A stretch of DNA of 64,000 nt from a virus, in IMG/VR virus record IMGVR_UViG_3300002460_000003, positions 1 to 64,000 of that record; one strand, given 5' to 3'. Numbering within the stretch: the first letter of the stretch is position 1; each line of letters starts with the position of its first letter. This document shows positions 40,327 through 50,105 of this stretch, piece after piece. Both the position numbers and the translations under genes were made by a program. The notes under the pieces were generated by a model, which saw only the letters and a list, made by a program, of their open reading frames with translations, did no database searches and had not been told where the DNA came from.

Positions 40327-41139
40327 ATGAGTTTAGGCTTACACTGGGGCAGCACAGAGCGCCCTGAAGACCCTTCGGGTTTTATTTACTTCGATGTTGT
40401 CACTGCATACTCACAAGATTATAAAGGTAAAGTAACTAGTCACCCGGTAGACTCTGGGGCTAATATTACAGATCACTTCATTAGAGAGAATCCAACATTC
40501 TCTCTTTCTGGTGTTATCTCTGGTGTTGATATCTCCCCAATCCCAAGTTTGATTAGAGACTTTCAAGGGTTGCAACCAAACAATGCTAACCCTCAACCTG
40601 AACCAATCTCAGTAAATAGTGGTACTTCTGGTCTTTTACAATTTCTTCCTGATTCGATTGGTCAGTTTCTAAACCTTGGTAATCCAATTGCTGAACTTGG
40701 TAATAATGGTCTTAGGAATGACTTCACAGAAGAAGTTAGGGATTCACTCATCGGCATCCTCTCTGGTGTTAAGTATAACCCTAAGACGGATAGGTATGAT
40801 AGTTTCATCCAAACAGTAGAAATCTATGAGTTTGATGGTTATAATATTAAGTCGATTGTCTTTGATCTAGTGTTAACCAACTTTAAGATTAGACAAGATG
40901 TCAATACTGGTGATGCACTTTATTTTGATTGCAGTCTAGAACAAGTTACATTCGCTACTTTAGAAAAGACAGAACTACCGCAAGATGTTCAGAACGCACT
41001 AAAGAAGAAAGTTACACCAACAGCTAAGAAGGGTAAGAAAGGAAGTACACCTAAAGACTGTGCTGCTGCTCAAGAGGCAGGGGATACTACAGCGCCCGCT
41101 ACCCCTGCTGAAGACCTTGATCCACTAAGAAAACAATAA
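40327..41139 (+). CDS. Dit-like baseplate/tail protein, 270 aa
   Basis: YFDVVTAYSQDYKGKVTSHPVDSGANITDHFI followed by NPTFSLSGVIS is the conserved opening of Dit-like N-terminal domains in contractile tails. The C-terminus (from about 225) is a Lys/Ala/Pro-rich disordered tail. It probably links tube and baseplate hub. Confidence 0.75.
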   Translation: MSLGLHWGSTERPEDPSGFIYFDVVTAYSQDYKGKVTSHPVDSGANITDHFIRENPTFSLSGVISGVDISPIPSLIRDFQGLQPNNANPQPEPISVNSGTSGLLQFLPDSIGQFLNLGNPIAELGNNGLRNDFTEEVRDSLIGILSGVKYNPKTDRYDSFIQTVEIYEFDGYNIKSIVFDLVLTNFKIRQDVNTGDALYFDCSLEQVTFATLEKTELPQDVQNALKKKVTPTAKKGKKGSTPKDCAAAQEAGDTTAPATPAEDLDPLRKQ

Positions 41140-41153
41140 GGAAGGAGATACAA

Positions 41154-41489
41154 ATGACTGTTCAATATGTACCACTTCCTCTATTCACTGATGCTGATTA
41201 TAGTTACTCTATTGCATTAGAAGGTGAAGCATTTATTTTCAGAGCTTATTATAATGAAAGGGCTGCTCAGTGGTTCTTTGATTTAAACTTTGAAGATGGT
41301 ACTCCACTTATCCTTGGTGTTGGTTTAGTCCCTTCTTATATTATTGGCTTGGATTATGTACTGACCCCAATTACTGGTTATATTTGGTTAGAGCCTATCG
41401 GTACAATTAATACTGAGAAATATAAAGAGTTTCCTTTCGAGTTATCTGAATACTATAAGTGCTTTTATATCTATGATGATGGTGAATAA
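41154..41489 (+). CDS. Baseplate plug-like protein (DUF6983), 111 aa
   Basis: Beta-rich with YSYSIALEGEAFIFRAYYNERAAQWFFDL and LILGVGLVPSYIIG, the layout of short baseplate plug proteins of the Pam3 gp18 kind (DUF6983). It lies between the Dit-like and hub genes, as expected. Confidence 0.7.
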   Translation: MTVQYVPLPLFTDADYSYSIALEGEAFIFRAYYNERAAQWFFDLNFEDGTPLILGVGLVPSYIIGLDYVLTPITGYIWLEPIGTINTEKYKEFPFELSEYYKCFYIYDDGE

Positions 41490-42371
41490 ATGGCTATCAT
41501 CTACCAAAAGAATAGAGCATATTCGTTAATCATTGGTGATATTGAAACAGGTGATGGATTTGAAGTCACTGAACTTAATATCTCCTTTGATGTTTCCAAG
41601 TCAAGTTCAAACAAAGACAAGACAAACAGTTGTGTAATTGAAGTTTATAATCTTTCTAAAGAGAAACAAAAGCTTTTAGAAAAAGATTATATTGCTGCTG
41701 TACTTAGTGCTGGTTATCATGACACTGCAATCAAAAGGTTGTTTGCTGGACAAGTAACAGAAGCCACTACACGCAAATCAGGTACAGATAGTATCACTCA
41801 GATTCGTATGGGTGCGGCTTATACAGAACTAAACCACTCAACACTAAGTAAGTATGTAGCACCCGGTAAGACCTACAGAGACGTTCTTGAAGAGATTCGT
41901 AAAGAGCTTCCCGGTGTTTCTCGTGCGGTGTATAACGGAACTAACCTAAACAATCCTGTGTTAGATGGTTATCCGCTCTCTGGTACAGCTAGAGAGCTGT
42001 TAGATGAGATTAGTGAAGCACAGCAAGTTGAGTGGCATGTTGATGATGGTGTTCTTTACGCTAATGATATGTCAGGCACATCAACAGATAACCTTGCAAC
42101 ATCATTTATAATTAACAAGACAACTGGTTTGATTGAACTTCCATATGCTGTTAGCGGTGATCATGCCAGAGCCAAGAAAGACCCAGTTAAAAAGACTGGT
42201 GTACAAATGAAGATTCTTCTCAATCCTGAGATACTTCCCGGTTCTATCATTCTCCTAGAAGATGATAACTTTGGTGGATACTACAAAGTAGAGTCCACCA
42301 GAACATATGGTCAATGGCGTGGTAATGATTGGTATACGGATTTAAGATGTTCACAAAAGATTAAAGTATAA
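41490..42371 (+). CDS. Baseplate hub protein, 293 aa
   Basis: Starts MAIIYQKNRAYSLIIGD, with NSCVIEVYNLSKEKQKLLEKDYIAAVLSAGY and a central ARELLDEISEAQQVEWHVDDGVLY. The 'D.a.i.IyNLs......l' and 'hW.ivdg.L.i' patterns are those of gp27/gpD-like hubs. It would form the trimeric base for the spike encoded next. Confidence 0.7.
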   Translation: MAIIYQKNRAYSLIIGDIETGDGFEVTELNISFDVSKSSSNKDKTNSCVIEVYNLSKEKQKLLEKDYIAAVLSAGYHDTAIKRLFAGQVTEATTRKSGTDSITQIRMGAAYTELNHSTLSKYVAPGKTYRDVLEEIRKELPGVSRAVYNGTNLNNPVLDGYPLSGTARELLDEISEAQQVEWHVDDGVLYANDMSGTSTDNLATSFIINKTTGLIELPYAVSGDHARAKKDPVKKTGVQMKILLNPEILPGSIILLEDDNFGGYYKVESTRTYGQWRGNDWYTDLRCSQKIKV

Positions 42372-42381
42372 GGAGCTAAGT

Positions 42382-43167
42382 GTGTCTCGTGAAAAAAGTA
42401 TGCAAGAGCTTCTTAATAACTCTTTTAGTTATAACATGAATAACATCCACACAGCTATTCCAGCTATTGTTGTGACTGTTCGTAATGACCTAGAAGATAT
42501 GACGCTGGATGTTCAACCAACTTTAAATATTAAAAATAAAAATGGTTCTATAGAAGAACGTCCAGTGGTACTTAATGTTCCATTTCAGTTCCCATCATCT
42601 AGTACAGCAGCTTTTACCTTTCCAATTAATGTAGGTGACTCTGTTCTGCTTATCTTCTCCATGAGGGGGTTGGATACATGGAAAAGGGGAACAGGTAGAC
42701 AAGTAACACCAACAGATTTCAGGAAGTTTGATAAGAAAGATTGTTTTGCCATTCCCGGCATCCATACTATTTCTAATTCAATCAATGACCCTCAAAAACG
42801 TTTCTGGCCTCATAGTACACTAGATGCTGTCTTAGTAAATAACATCGGTACAGGTCAAGAAAACGAAGTAAGACTTAAGGCTTCTGGTGACGTTATCGTC
42901 AACACTCAACAGAATGTTGAAGTGAATTGCAATAATGCTACTGTGACTGCTCAGGCTGATATAACAATGACTTGTGCTAACTTTAGTCTGGATGCCTCTA
43001 CTTCTATTACTGTTACATCCCCAACTACAACTTGGATTGGTGACATTAATCAGACTGGTAATTACAACATCACTGGCTCTTATATCTTAACAGGTACAAG
43101 CACCTTTAATGGTATTGCCTTTGATACGCATGATCACATCCCTGGCCCTGGCCCATCTAATCCATAA
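42382..43167 (+). CDS. Baseplate spike (Gp138/gpV-like), GTG start
   Basis: 261 residues; GTG preceded by AAGGAG. N-terminal OB-type domain (TAIPAIVVTVRNDLEDMTLDVQPTLN), then a repetitive beta prism (VIVNTQQNVEVNCNNATVTAQAD). The end, FDTHDHIPGPGPSNP, is the metal-binding spike-tip motif (H-D-H) that often holds iron. This protein pierces the outer membrane when the sheath contracts. Confidence 0.85.
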   Translation: MSREKSMQELLNNSFSYNMNNIHTAIPAIVVTVRNDLEDMTLDVQPTLNIKNKNGSIEERPVVLNVPFQFPSSSTAAFTFPINVGDSVLLIFSMRGLDTWKRGTGRQVTPTDFRKFDKKDCFAIPGIHTISNSINDPQKRFWPHSTLDAVLVNNIGTGQENEVRLKASGDVIVNTQQNVEVNCNNATVTAQADITMTCANFSLDASTSITVTSPTTTWIGDINQTGNYNITGSYILTGTSTFNGIAFDTHDHIPGPGPSNP

Positions 43168-43178
43168 GGAGAAGTATC

Positions 43179-43544
43179 ATTGATATTCTACTAGATGAAA
43201 GCACTCACGATGCTATATTCTTCAATGGGCCTCTTACAAAAGAGTATACCACTCAGCCGTATACTCAGACAACTGCACAACGACTTAAGATTCGTCTGCT
43301 AACTTTCCAAGAAGAGTATGTTTTTAATACAACATATGGTGTTCCCTACTGGCAACAGATTCTAGGTAAGAAGACAACTAAAGCAGCAGTTGACCTTTTG
43401 TTCCAACAACAAATCCTTCTAGAAACCGGTGTGAAAGAAATCACATCCTTTTCTTCAACTCTAGTAAATAGAAATTACTCAATGACTTTCAGAGTGAAGG
43501 TTGTTAGCGGTGAAGAAACAACTCCAATTACAATCACCCTGTAG
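43179..43544 (+). CDS. Baseplate wedge, gp25/W-like, ATT start codon
   Basis: 121 residues starting at ATT seven bases after AAGGAG, with no ATG, GTG or TTG usable at the 5' end. The sequence IDILLDESTHDAIFFNGPL, TTAQRLKIRLLTFQEEYVFNTTYGVPYWQQILGKK follows gp25-like wedge proteins from their first residue ('m-D-i-L-L-D'). It sits between the spike and baseplate J genes, its normal place. Confidence 0.85.
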   Translation: MDILLDESTHDAIFFNGPLTKEYTTQPYTQTTAQRLKIRLLTFQEEYVFNTTYGVPYWQQILGKKTTKAAVDLLFQQQILLETGVKEITSFSSTLVNRNYSMTFRVKVVSGEETTPITITL

Positions 43545-43574
43545 TCAATCAGGGAAATATTCTGAGGAAATTAC

Positions 43575-45038
43575 ATGGCATTTGGCATAACTCCAGAAGG
43601 ATTCGTCCTCAAACGCTTACAAGATATTCTAACAGAGCAAAGGGTGAAAGCAAGAGAGTTGTTTGGTGATCTGGTAGCCCCCGGCGATGTAGTGGACGTA
43701 TCAGACAGCTCTGTACTTGGTCGTCTAATCAATATGGATGCCTTTGGTGATGCTGACCTTTGGGAAGTAGCCCAACAGTCCTACAGCGCTCTTGATCCTA
43801 ATTCAGCCACTGGTATTGCTCTAGATAACATTGTTCAATATGGCGGCATTAGTCGTCAAGGTGCTTCAGCTACAACAGCCATTGGTTTGTTTGCTGGTAG
43901 TAATGGTACTCTGATTCCAGCAGGTAATACAGTAGCAGCTCCAGTTACAGGTACTCAATTCACTGTAACGGACAGCGTTGCATTATCTCCATCGTTGGCT
44001 GCTGGTATCACCGTTGCTGTTCTGACTGTAACCGATAGTGTTAACTATACAATCAACTATACTGTCAGCACTACAACAACAAACACAGTTACCTACAACT
44101 CAGGTGTTGGTGCTACAACAGCCAACATCCTAGCTGGTTTACAAGCTGAGATAACATCTTCACATCCTTTGCTAATTGCTACAGTTGTAGGAACTACTCT
44201 TGTTGTAGACAGAGTTGATGTATTTCAAGCAAGTACGTTCTCTACTGGTACTCGTTTAAACATTACTAAAGTGAAGAAGATTGGTAGTCTACAGGCAACC
44301 GCTGATGGTCCTCTAGAGCAAGAAGCTAACACAATCACGCAGATTATTACTCCTGTCCTTGGTTGGGATAGTGTTACAAACCCACTTGAAGCATCTGCCG
44401 GTACTCTTAAGGAAACTGATGAAGAGCTTCGCATTAGGTTTCGTAATACTAAACTAGAACGTTCAAGTAACATCCTAGACAGTCTGTACTCAGCACTACT
44501 TAATCTTACAGGTGTTGATGAAGTAGCTATCTACGAGAATGACACTGACATCACAGACTCTAATGGTGTCCTTCCTCATAGTTTCCTTCCTATTGTACTT
44601 GGTGGTAGCTCTCAGTTAATTGCTGACACTATCTGGGAAAATAAACCAATGGGCATTAGAAGTCAAGGTAACACAGTAATTAGTGTTACTGATACCCAAG
44701 GCTTCCCACATGACATTGGTTTTGAAAGACCAAACCCTGTGACAATCTACATGATTATCAATTTAAGCTTGAACCCTGAAGACCCAACTACCTTCCCCGG
44801 TGATGGTGTAGCCCAGATTCAAAGTAATATTCAGTCTTATGCCGGTGACAATCTTGGTGTTGGTAGAGACGTTATTTTCTCTCGGCTATTTACTCCTGTT
44901 AACGAAGTTCCGGGACATCAGGTAGACAGTATGTTTATTGGTACATCCCCAGCGCCTGCAACTACTGCCAATATAATCGTTCCGTTCAATGGTATTGCCA
45001 GCTTTGAAACTGTAAATCTTATAATTAATGTGGCATAA
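43575..45038 (+). CDS. Baseplate J-like protein, 487 aa
   Basis: Begins FGITPEGFVLKRLQDILTEQRV and includes ETDEELRIRFRNTKLERSSNILDSLYSALLNLTGVDEVAIYEND, the conserved core of baseplate J/Mu gp47 proteins. An extra beta-rich insert (about 120-225) has Thr/Val repeats. It forms the wedge arms around the hub. Confidence 0.85.
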   Translation: MAFGITPEGFVLKRLQDILTEQRVKARELFGDLVAPGDVVDVSDSSVLGRLINMDAFGDADLWEVAQQSYSALDPNSATGIALDNIVQYGGISRQGASATTAIGLFAGSNGTLIPAGNTVAAPVTGTQFTVTDSVALSPSLAAGITVAVLTVTDSVNYTINYTVSTTTTNTVTYNSGVGATTANILAGLQAEITSSHPLLIATVVGTTLVVDRVDVFQASTFSTGTRLNITKVKKIGSLQATADGPLEQEANTITQIITPVLGWDSVTNPLEASAGTLKETDEELRIRFRNTKLERSSNILDSLYSALLNLTGVDEVAIYENDTDITDSNGVLPHSFLPIVLGGSSQLIADTIWENKPMGIRSQGNTVISVTDTQGFPHDIGFERPNPVTIYMIINLSLNPEDPTTFPGDGVAQIQSNIQSYAGDNLGVGRDVIFSRLFTPVNEVPGHQVDSMFIGTSPAPATTANIIVPFNGIASFETVNLIINVA

Positions 45039-45047
45039 GGAGTAGAC

Positions 45048-45839
45048 ATGATTATTCCTTTTGATTCGGAGGATTATCTAGAGACAGCAAGAAGCCAAAT
45101 CACTGAACAGTTCAAGGATAAAGATATCCTAGACCGTTACCTACAACTAATCATTGACCAACAATATACAATCCAAGAGGTATTCAAAGACTTACTTCAG
45201 AAAAGAAGTATTGATGAAGCTACTGGGGCAACACTAGATATTATTGGGGAGATTGTTGGTCAACCAAGAGAACTAATCTCTGCTGATCTATTTGACTTCT
45301 TTGGTTTCCAAGGTGCGTTGAAAGCTGGTGGCTACGGGGATTTTGGTAATCCGGCAGTTGGTAGTAGATGGTATGACTTTGGACAACCTCTTGGTGGCAA
45401 CATTCTCCTTGATGATGAAACATATCGTCTGTTCATCAAAGCTAAGATTCTAAAGAATAATACAGCATCTACTCCTGAAGAATTTATTGCTTTCATTAAC
45501 TTCTTGTTTGGTACAGCTACTACAGCGTATCTTGCAGAAGGCGAAGCAGAGTATACCATTCTATTTGGCAGAGAGCTTACAGCTTTCGAGCAGGTGTTGT
45601 TGAACTATACATCATCTAGTGCAGGGTATCCATCAAGACTTATTCCAAAAACTGTTGGTGTTAGGGTTAATTTTGGTTACTTCCTAGCCGATGATTACTT
45701 TGGTTTCCAAGGTGCTCCAGGTGCTAAAGGTTATGGTGATTTGACAGGAACATATGGCTATGGACTTGGATATGGACTTGGTTACGGTGATTCAGATTTT
45801 GCAATTATAGGTGGCGGAACATACGCTACCTTATTTTAA
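45048..45839 (+). CDS. Baseplate/tail protein, DUF2612-like
   Basis: 263 residues: LDRYLQLIIDQQYTIQEVFKDLLQKRSIDEATGATLDIIGEIVGQPR is the DUF2612 opening. Two copies of a Gly-rich motif, DFFGFQGALKAGGYGD and DYFGFQGAPGAKGYGD, flank the second half, and the end is GYGLGYGLGYGD. Likely links baseplate to fibres, like tail protein I. Confidence 0.75.
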   Translation: MIIPFDSEDYLETARSQITEQFKDKDILDRYLQLIIDQQYTIQEVFKDLLQKRSIDEATGATLDIIGEIVGQPRELISADLFDFFGFQGALKAGGYGDFGNPAVGSRWYDFGQPLGGNILLDDETYRLFIKAKILKNNTASTPEEFIAFINFLFGTATTAYLAEGEAEYTILFGRELTAFEQVLLNYTSSSAGYPSRLIPKTVGVRVNFGYFLADDYFGFQGAPGAKGYGDLTGTYGYGLGYGLGYGDSDFAIIGGGTYATLF

Positions 45840-45854
45840 CTTTGAGGATAAATA

Positions 45855-46709
45855 ATGGCTTTTAATTCAAAACCATCTGGCATGAATATCGTTTGGGCAT
45901 CTGCCGGTGATATCCTTGATCCGGGTGATACAAAATATCAAACTGGTTGGGGGGTTGAAATTCCACCACGCCAATGGGAAAACTACTCCCAGAATAAACA
46001 AGATGGCTTCATGGCTCATGCCAACCAACTCGGTATGGTAGATTGGGATGCTGAGACTGAATATCAAGCAAATAAAAGCTATGTACAAGGCACAACTAAT
46101 GGTACTGTCTACCGTTGTATTCTTACTCATACCAACCAAGACCCAGAGCTGGATGTAACTAATACTTATTGGATTATTGCATTCGCTTCGGCTGGTGATT
46201 TCTACACTAAGACTGAGACAGATAGTCTTTATTTAGCTAAAGCTCAGAATCTTGCAGACCTTACAAACACAGCGACTGCTCGGACTAATCTAAGTGTATA
46301 CTCTCAAGCACAGACTTATACCCAAGCAGAAGTTGATGCTAAAACAACTGTAGCATCAACAGCACAAGCACAATCATTTGTATCAAATACCACGTTAATT
46401 ACACCACTAAGACTAAAAGAAGCTTTTCAAGGGTTAAATCAGAGTATTTCTACTAACGGCTTCCAAAAACTTCCGAATGGATTGATAATTCAATGGGGTG
46501 CCCATGTTACAGGAACAGCCCTCACAGAACAAACTGTAAGTTTTCCTTTAACCTTCCCAACATCAGTATTTTCTGTTGTATTTACAGGAGCATCCTCTGC
46601 TGCATCCTCTGCTGCTGTTTGGAGAACTGCTGTACCAACAACTTCCGGTTTTAAATATTCAGCGGAGGTTGGGGGGAACACTGTTTTATATATGACCATA
46701 GGAATTTAA
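45855..46709 (+). CDS. Tail fibre/collar protein, 284 aa
   Basis: N-terminal FNSKPSGMNIVWASAGDILDPGD for attachment, a carbohydrate-binding-like segment (WDAETEYQANKSYVQGTTNGTVYRC), a coiled stretch, and a C-terminal receptor-type domain beginning NGFQKLPNGLIIQWG, typical of gp53-like fibre tips. Followed by its assembly chaperone. Confidence 0.8.
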   Translation: MAFNSKPSGMNIVWASAGDILDPGDTKYQTGWGVEIPPRQWENYSQNKQDGFMAHANQLGMVDWDAETEYQANKSYVQGTTNGTVYRCILTHTNQDPELDVTNTYWIIAFASAGDFYTKTETDSLYLAKAQNLADLTNTATARTNLSVYSQAQTYTQAEVDAKTTVASTAQAQSFVSNTTLITPLRLKEAFQGLNQSISTNGFQKLPNGLIIQWGAHVTGTALTEQTVSFPLTFPTSVFSVVFTGASSAASSAAVWRTAVPTTSGFKYSAEVGGNTVLYMTIGI

Positions 46710-46710
46710 T

Positions 46711-47097
46711 ATGCAATATTTTTTCAGTCAAAGTACAAACGGTTTTTACATCAAACCGTTTAATGAACAAATTCCGAAGGACGCCATTGAATTGTCTAAA
46801 CTAGAGTATGAGGATGTCCTAGTAAAGCAAGGCAAAGGTTATAAACTATCTACAAAAAATGGTAGCTTAGTCACAGAACAATATGACCAATCTGAGAATT
46901 ACCAAGCCTTAGAGCGTAAATGGAGGAATTCGGAGCTTACCTATTGCGATATAGAGATATATAAACTACAAGATTCTGATTCTACTGCTAGAAGTTCTAT
47001 AACAGAGTGGAGAACATATAGAAAACTACTAAGGCGGTGGCCTGAACACCCCAACTTTCCGGACACCAATTTCCGGCCAACACCACCAGACGCGTAA
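46711..47097 (+). CDS. Tail fibre assembly protein (Tfa-like), 128 aa
   Basis: Begins with a strand-rich region (MQYFFSQSTNGFYIKPFNEQIP), ends ITEWRTYRKLLRRWPEHPNFPDTNFRP; 'EW..YR..L' close to the C-terminus is characteristic of Tfa chaperones. Directly after the fibre gene. Confidence 0.75.
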   Translation: MQYFFSQSTNGFYIKPFNEQIPKDAIELSKLEYEDVLVKQGKGYKLSTKNGSLVTEQYDQSENYQALERKWRNSELTYCDIEIYKLQDSDSTARSSITEWRTYRKLLRRWPEHPNFPDTNFRPTPPDA

Positions 47098-47107
47098 GGA
47101 GTTTTAA

Positions 47108-49522
47108 ATGTCACAACAACAATCCCCTTGGGTTGAGGGGGCATATGGTTGGAGTTTTGGAGAATCTGGCTGGAACCCTGGTATGGATCAGAACTTACTT
47201 AAGTTCTCTTTTCTTTTTGATCGTAATGTGGATAGTATTGTTGCATCCCTCCCTCCTGCTGTAAATGGGCAAGCACATTACAACACAGTAGATAACCGCC
47301 TATATTTTGCAGTAGGTACTACTTATTATAGTTGCCCTGTCCCTAAATGGTTTTCAGTTATTGTTAAGCCTAGTGGAGATGTCTGGCAATTTAATGGGGT
47401 AAATCTTGTACAAATAGATAGCCCATCAGACTTAGATATTAGATTAGATTCACTAGAATTAACAGCTTCCCAGCTTGGTACAGCAGCTTTTGAAGATGTT
47501 GCCTTTTTTGCTTCACAATCAGCACTAGATGTTGTAGAAGCTAACAGCCAAGCATATACTGATGTCTTGCGGACAGATTTAGCTGATAGTGTTGACCAGA
47601 CAAAAGGTGCATCTCTCGTAGGTTTTGATCCTGCATTGATATACCCAACAACTACTGTTGGGGGGTACTTGAATTACACTCCAAGTTTAAATCCAATCAT
47701 TGTATATGATTGGGATGATTCTACTGGAACAGATAATTCTACAGCATTACAGGCATATGTTGATTCTACATATGTATCCCCAACAGTAGTTGGGCGTGGC
47801 CGCATTGATCTGCTTAACGGCAGGGCTGCTGCTATCAGCTCAACTATCCAGATCCTTCAAAAAACCCTTGATCTGTCCGGCAGTGAAGGACTGCTTAAAT
47901 GGACTGGGACAGCAGGTCTGCCGATGGTCCGGGTGGTCGATTCTTCACGATGCCGTATCTCCGACATGATCCTGCTTGGAGATATCACTAACACCCCAAG
48001 CGCTGCGATCTATTTCGAAGCAGAGGCCCCACTTGCAACTTTAGGAACAAACGAAAACCACGTCGTCGAGCGGGTCATAATCGGCCGCAGATGGCTGACG
48101 GATACCACCACGGGTGGCAGCACGGACGCCACGCCAGCAGGAAAAATCACGAATGGCATCGTGATCGGAGGTGCGATTGACGGAAACAATGACGAGTACA
48201 CAATTCGCAATTGTCAAATCCATTCCGCAGTTGATGCGGGTATAGACTTCAAAAACTCTCAGTCAATCTGGTCAATGATTGATGGCGTTCTGACGAACGA
48301 CTGCAATGTGGGAGTCCGTGTAGGCTGTAACATGAACGCCACGCACCTTACCTTCAACCGGAACAAAGTTGCCGATCTAGAAGGGATCAGAAATACAGAA
48401 ATGTGGATCAATGGTTTTGAATCTGAGAATGCAAAACTAGCAATATGGTCAAAGGGTGGGGCCAGCTTCTTTGTGCGCGGCGGCAAAATACTTATTAATC
48501 AGGCGACTCCCGGTAATTTCACTAGGACGGAAAACGGCGGAGTACTTTCGCTAAATGACATGCTGATAGTAAGCAGCGGGGCTGGGGCGCAAACATTTTA
48601 TTTCCGTGCTGCATCCGTCAAGACTGGGGCGTTTCGGCTGCGCGGGTGTACTATCACTAATGGTAGCCAGCGCGATACATACGATATCGATACTGGAATC
48701 ATAAGCTCGCAACAACATGAAATTGATATCGAGCACGGGGAGTTCATCTTTAAGACCCGCGCACCATATCTTGACCGGGCTGTTACCCCCGCGTCTGCCG
48801 CTGACGGTAGTTCTGCGTTGATTGGGTCGGGATCTGCAAAAACACCGCTAACAAGTTTTTTCCAAGTCGCATATCAGACGGCTATCGGAAACCAGCACTT
48901 GACGGTGGCAACCGATGCTGCGACCCAGGTTCGTGCTAGGGTTTCGAATGTAAGTGGCGGGGCGTTACAGCTGGCTCCTGGGCGCATTCGCTGGATGGCA
49001 ATGGATGACCATGTACAGTCTATCGGCAGCTTGGCAATTGATGTCCCCTTGCTGGCTGCTGGAGCCGGTCAAACGGTAAACATACCGGTTGCAGGTGCAC
49101 AAATTGGTGATTTCACACTTCACACAACAGATGTGTCGTATACAGGCCCCACTATTACCAGCTACGTGTCAGCGCCCGGGGTTGTATCCCTGCGGGTACA
49201 AAACCAATCTGGCGGACCTAGTGATCCGGCATCAGCAGTATTAAGCGCTGCGGTTATCAGGCCATCTGGTAACTTTATGGGCGGATTGATAGACCCCGGT
49301 ATTGTAGAAATGGCCGCAGGCTCTACTACGACACGATCCGTTACAGTAACGGGCGCACAACTCGGAGCGCATGCTCTAGTCGCATACACCGCAGATATTT
49401 TAGGGGTGACGATGACTGCTCATGTATCCGCAGCAAATACTGTAACGGTTGTTATTTCAAATCTAACGGCAGCGCCAGTGAATTTTCCGGCAGGTGGATT
49501 TAAAGTCATGGTTATGTTTTGA
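47108..49522 (+). CDS. Tailspike with parallel beta-helix, probable capsule/LPS depolymerase
   Basis: 804 residues. The first about 210 residues (WVEGAYGWSFGESGWNPGMDQNLLKF, a DUF2793-like head-binding part) have the local AT-rich codon use. From about 47.8 kb the DNA is visibly more GC-rich and codes a beta-helix core (CRISDMILLGD, VVERVIIGRRW, YTIRNCQIHSA). The C-terminus holds two related strand-rich repeats (VNIPVAGAQIGDFTLH; VTVTGAQLGAHALVAY). The composition break marks a swapped receptor-binding part. Confidence 0.8.
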   Translation: MSQQQSPWVEGAYGWSFGESGWNPGMDQNLLKFSFLFDRNVDSIVASLPPAVNGQAHYNTVDNRLYFAVGTTYYSCPVPKWFSVIVKPSGDVWQFNGVNLVQIDSPSDLDIRLDSLELTASQLGTAAFEDVAFFASQSALDVVEANSQAYTDVLRTDLADSVDQTKGASLVGFDPALIYPTTTVGGYLNYTPSLNPIIVYDWDDSTGTDNSTALQAYVDSTYVSPTVVGRGRIDLLNGRAAAISSTIQILQKTLDLSGSEGLLKWTGTAGLPMVRVVDSSRCRISDMILLGDITNTPSAAIYFEAEAPLATLGTNENHVVERVIIGRRWLTDTTTGGSTDATPAGKITNGIVIGGAIDGNNDEYTIRNCQIHSAVDAGIDFKNSQSIWSMIDGVLTNDCNVGVRVGCNMNATHLTFNRNKVADLEGIRNTEMWINGFESENAKLAIWSKGGASFFVRGGKILINQATPGNFTRTENGGVLSLNDMLIVSSGAGAQTFYFRAASVKTGAFRLRGCTITNGSQRDTYDIDTGIISSQQHEIDIEHGEFIFKTRAPYLDRAVTPASAADGSSALIGSGSAKTPLTSFFQVAYQTAIGNQHLTVATDAATQVRARVSNVSGGALQLAPGRIRWMAMDDHVQSIGSLAIDVPLLAAGAGQTVNIPVAGAQIGDFTLHTTDVSYTGPTITSYVSAPGVVSLRVQNQSGGPSDPASAVLSAAVIRPSGNFMGGLIDPGIVEMAAGSTTTRSVTVTGAQLGAHALVAYTADILGVTMTAHVSAANTVTVVISNLTAAPVNFPAGGFKVMVMF

Positions 49523-49532
49523 GAATAAATAG

Positions 49533-50105
49533 ATGAGTCCAACCTTAAAACAAAAACTCATTGTTTCATTTATTGCTCTGGGGCTTAGTGCCCCAGCAGC
49601 ATTCTTTGTTTACGATGTCACAATCCCCTCTGAAGGATTATACACTAGCGTGTATTTAGACCCAGTTCAACTCCCCACTGTTTGTGTTGGGAGGCTGGAT
49701 AGGAAGTTGAAGCTTGGGCAAACATTTACTCTTGATGAATGTATGGAAATGTTAGCTCAAGATTGGAAAAAACACCAAGCTCAATTAGATAGGGTTGTCA
49801 AAGTACCTTACAAATCAGAGTGGCAACAACAAGCTCTTACTGATTTCACATTCAACCTTGGGATTGGTAATGTCCAGTCTTCAACACTTCTCAAGCTGCT
49901 GAATCAAGGGAAGCATGTTGAGGCCTGTAAACAACTTACACGTTGGATTAAAGCAGGTGGTAAAACATTAGCTGGTCTTGTCAAACGTAGAAATAAAGAG
50001 ATGCCATTTTGCATGGGCGAGTTGAGTTGGGATAAACAGCAATCCTACAAAGAGTTTAAGAGAGAGTACGATGAAATTAATACCAAACAAAAAGAAGGTT
50101 CTTAA
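49533..50105 (+). CDS. Signal-anchor GH24 endolysin
   Basis: 190 residues. N-terminal weakly hydrophobic segment (about 10-27) acts as a signal-arrest-release or uncleaved export anchor. Catalytic triad Glu34, Asp43, Thr49 has the spacing of T4 lysozyme (nine and six). The core continues LDECMEMLAQDWKKH, QQALTDFTFNLGIGN. It cuts peptidoglycan at lysis and overlaps the holin gene. Confidence 0.85.
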   Translation: MSPTLKQKLIVSFIALGLSAPAAFFVYDVTIPSEGLYTSVYLDPVQLPTVCVGRLDRKLKLGQTFTLDECMEMLAQDWKKHQAQLDRVVKVPYKSEWQQQALTDFTFNLGIGNVQSSTLLKLLNQGKHVEACKQLTRWIKAGGKTLAGLVKRRNKEMPFCMGELSWDKQQSYKEFKREYDEINTKQKEGS

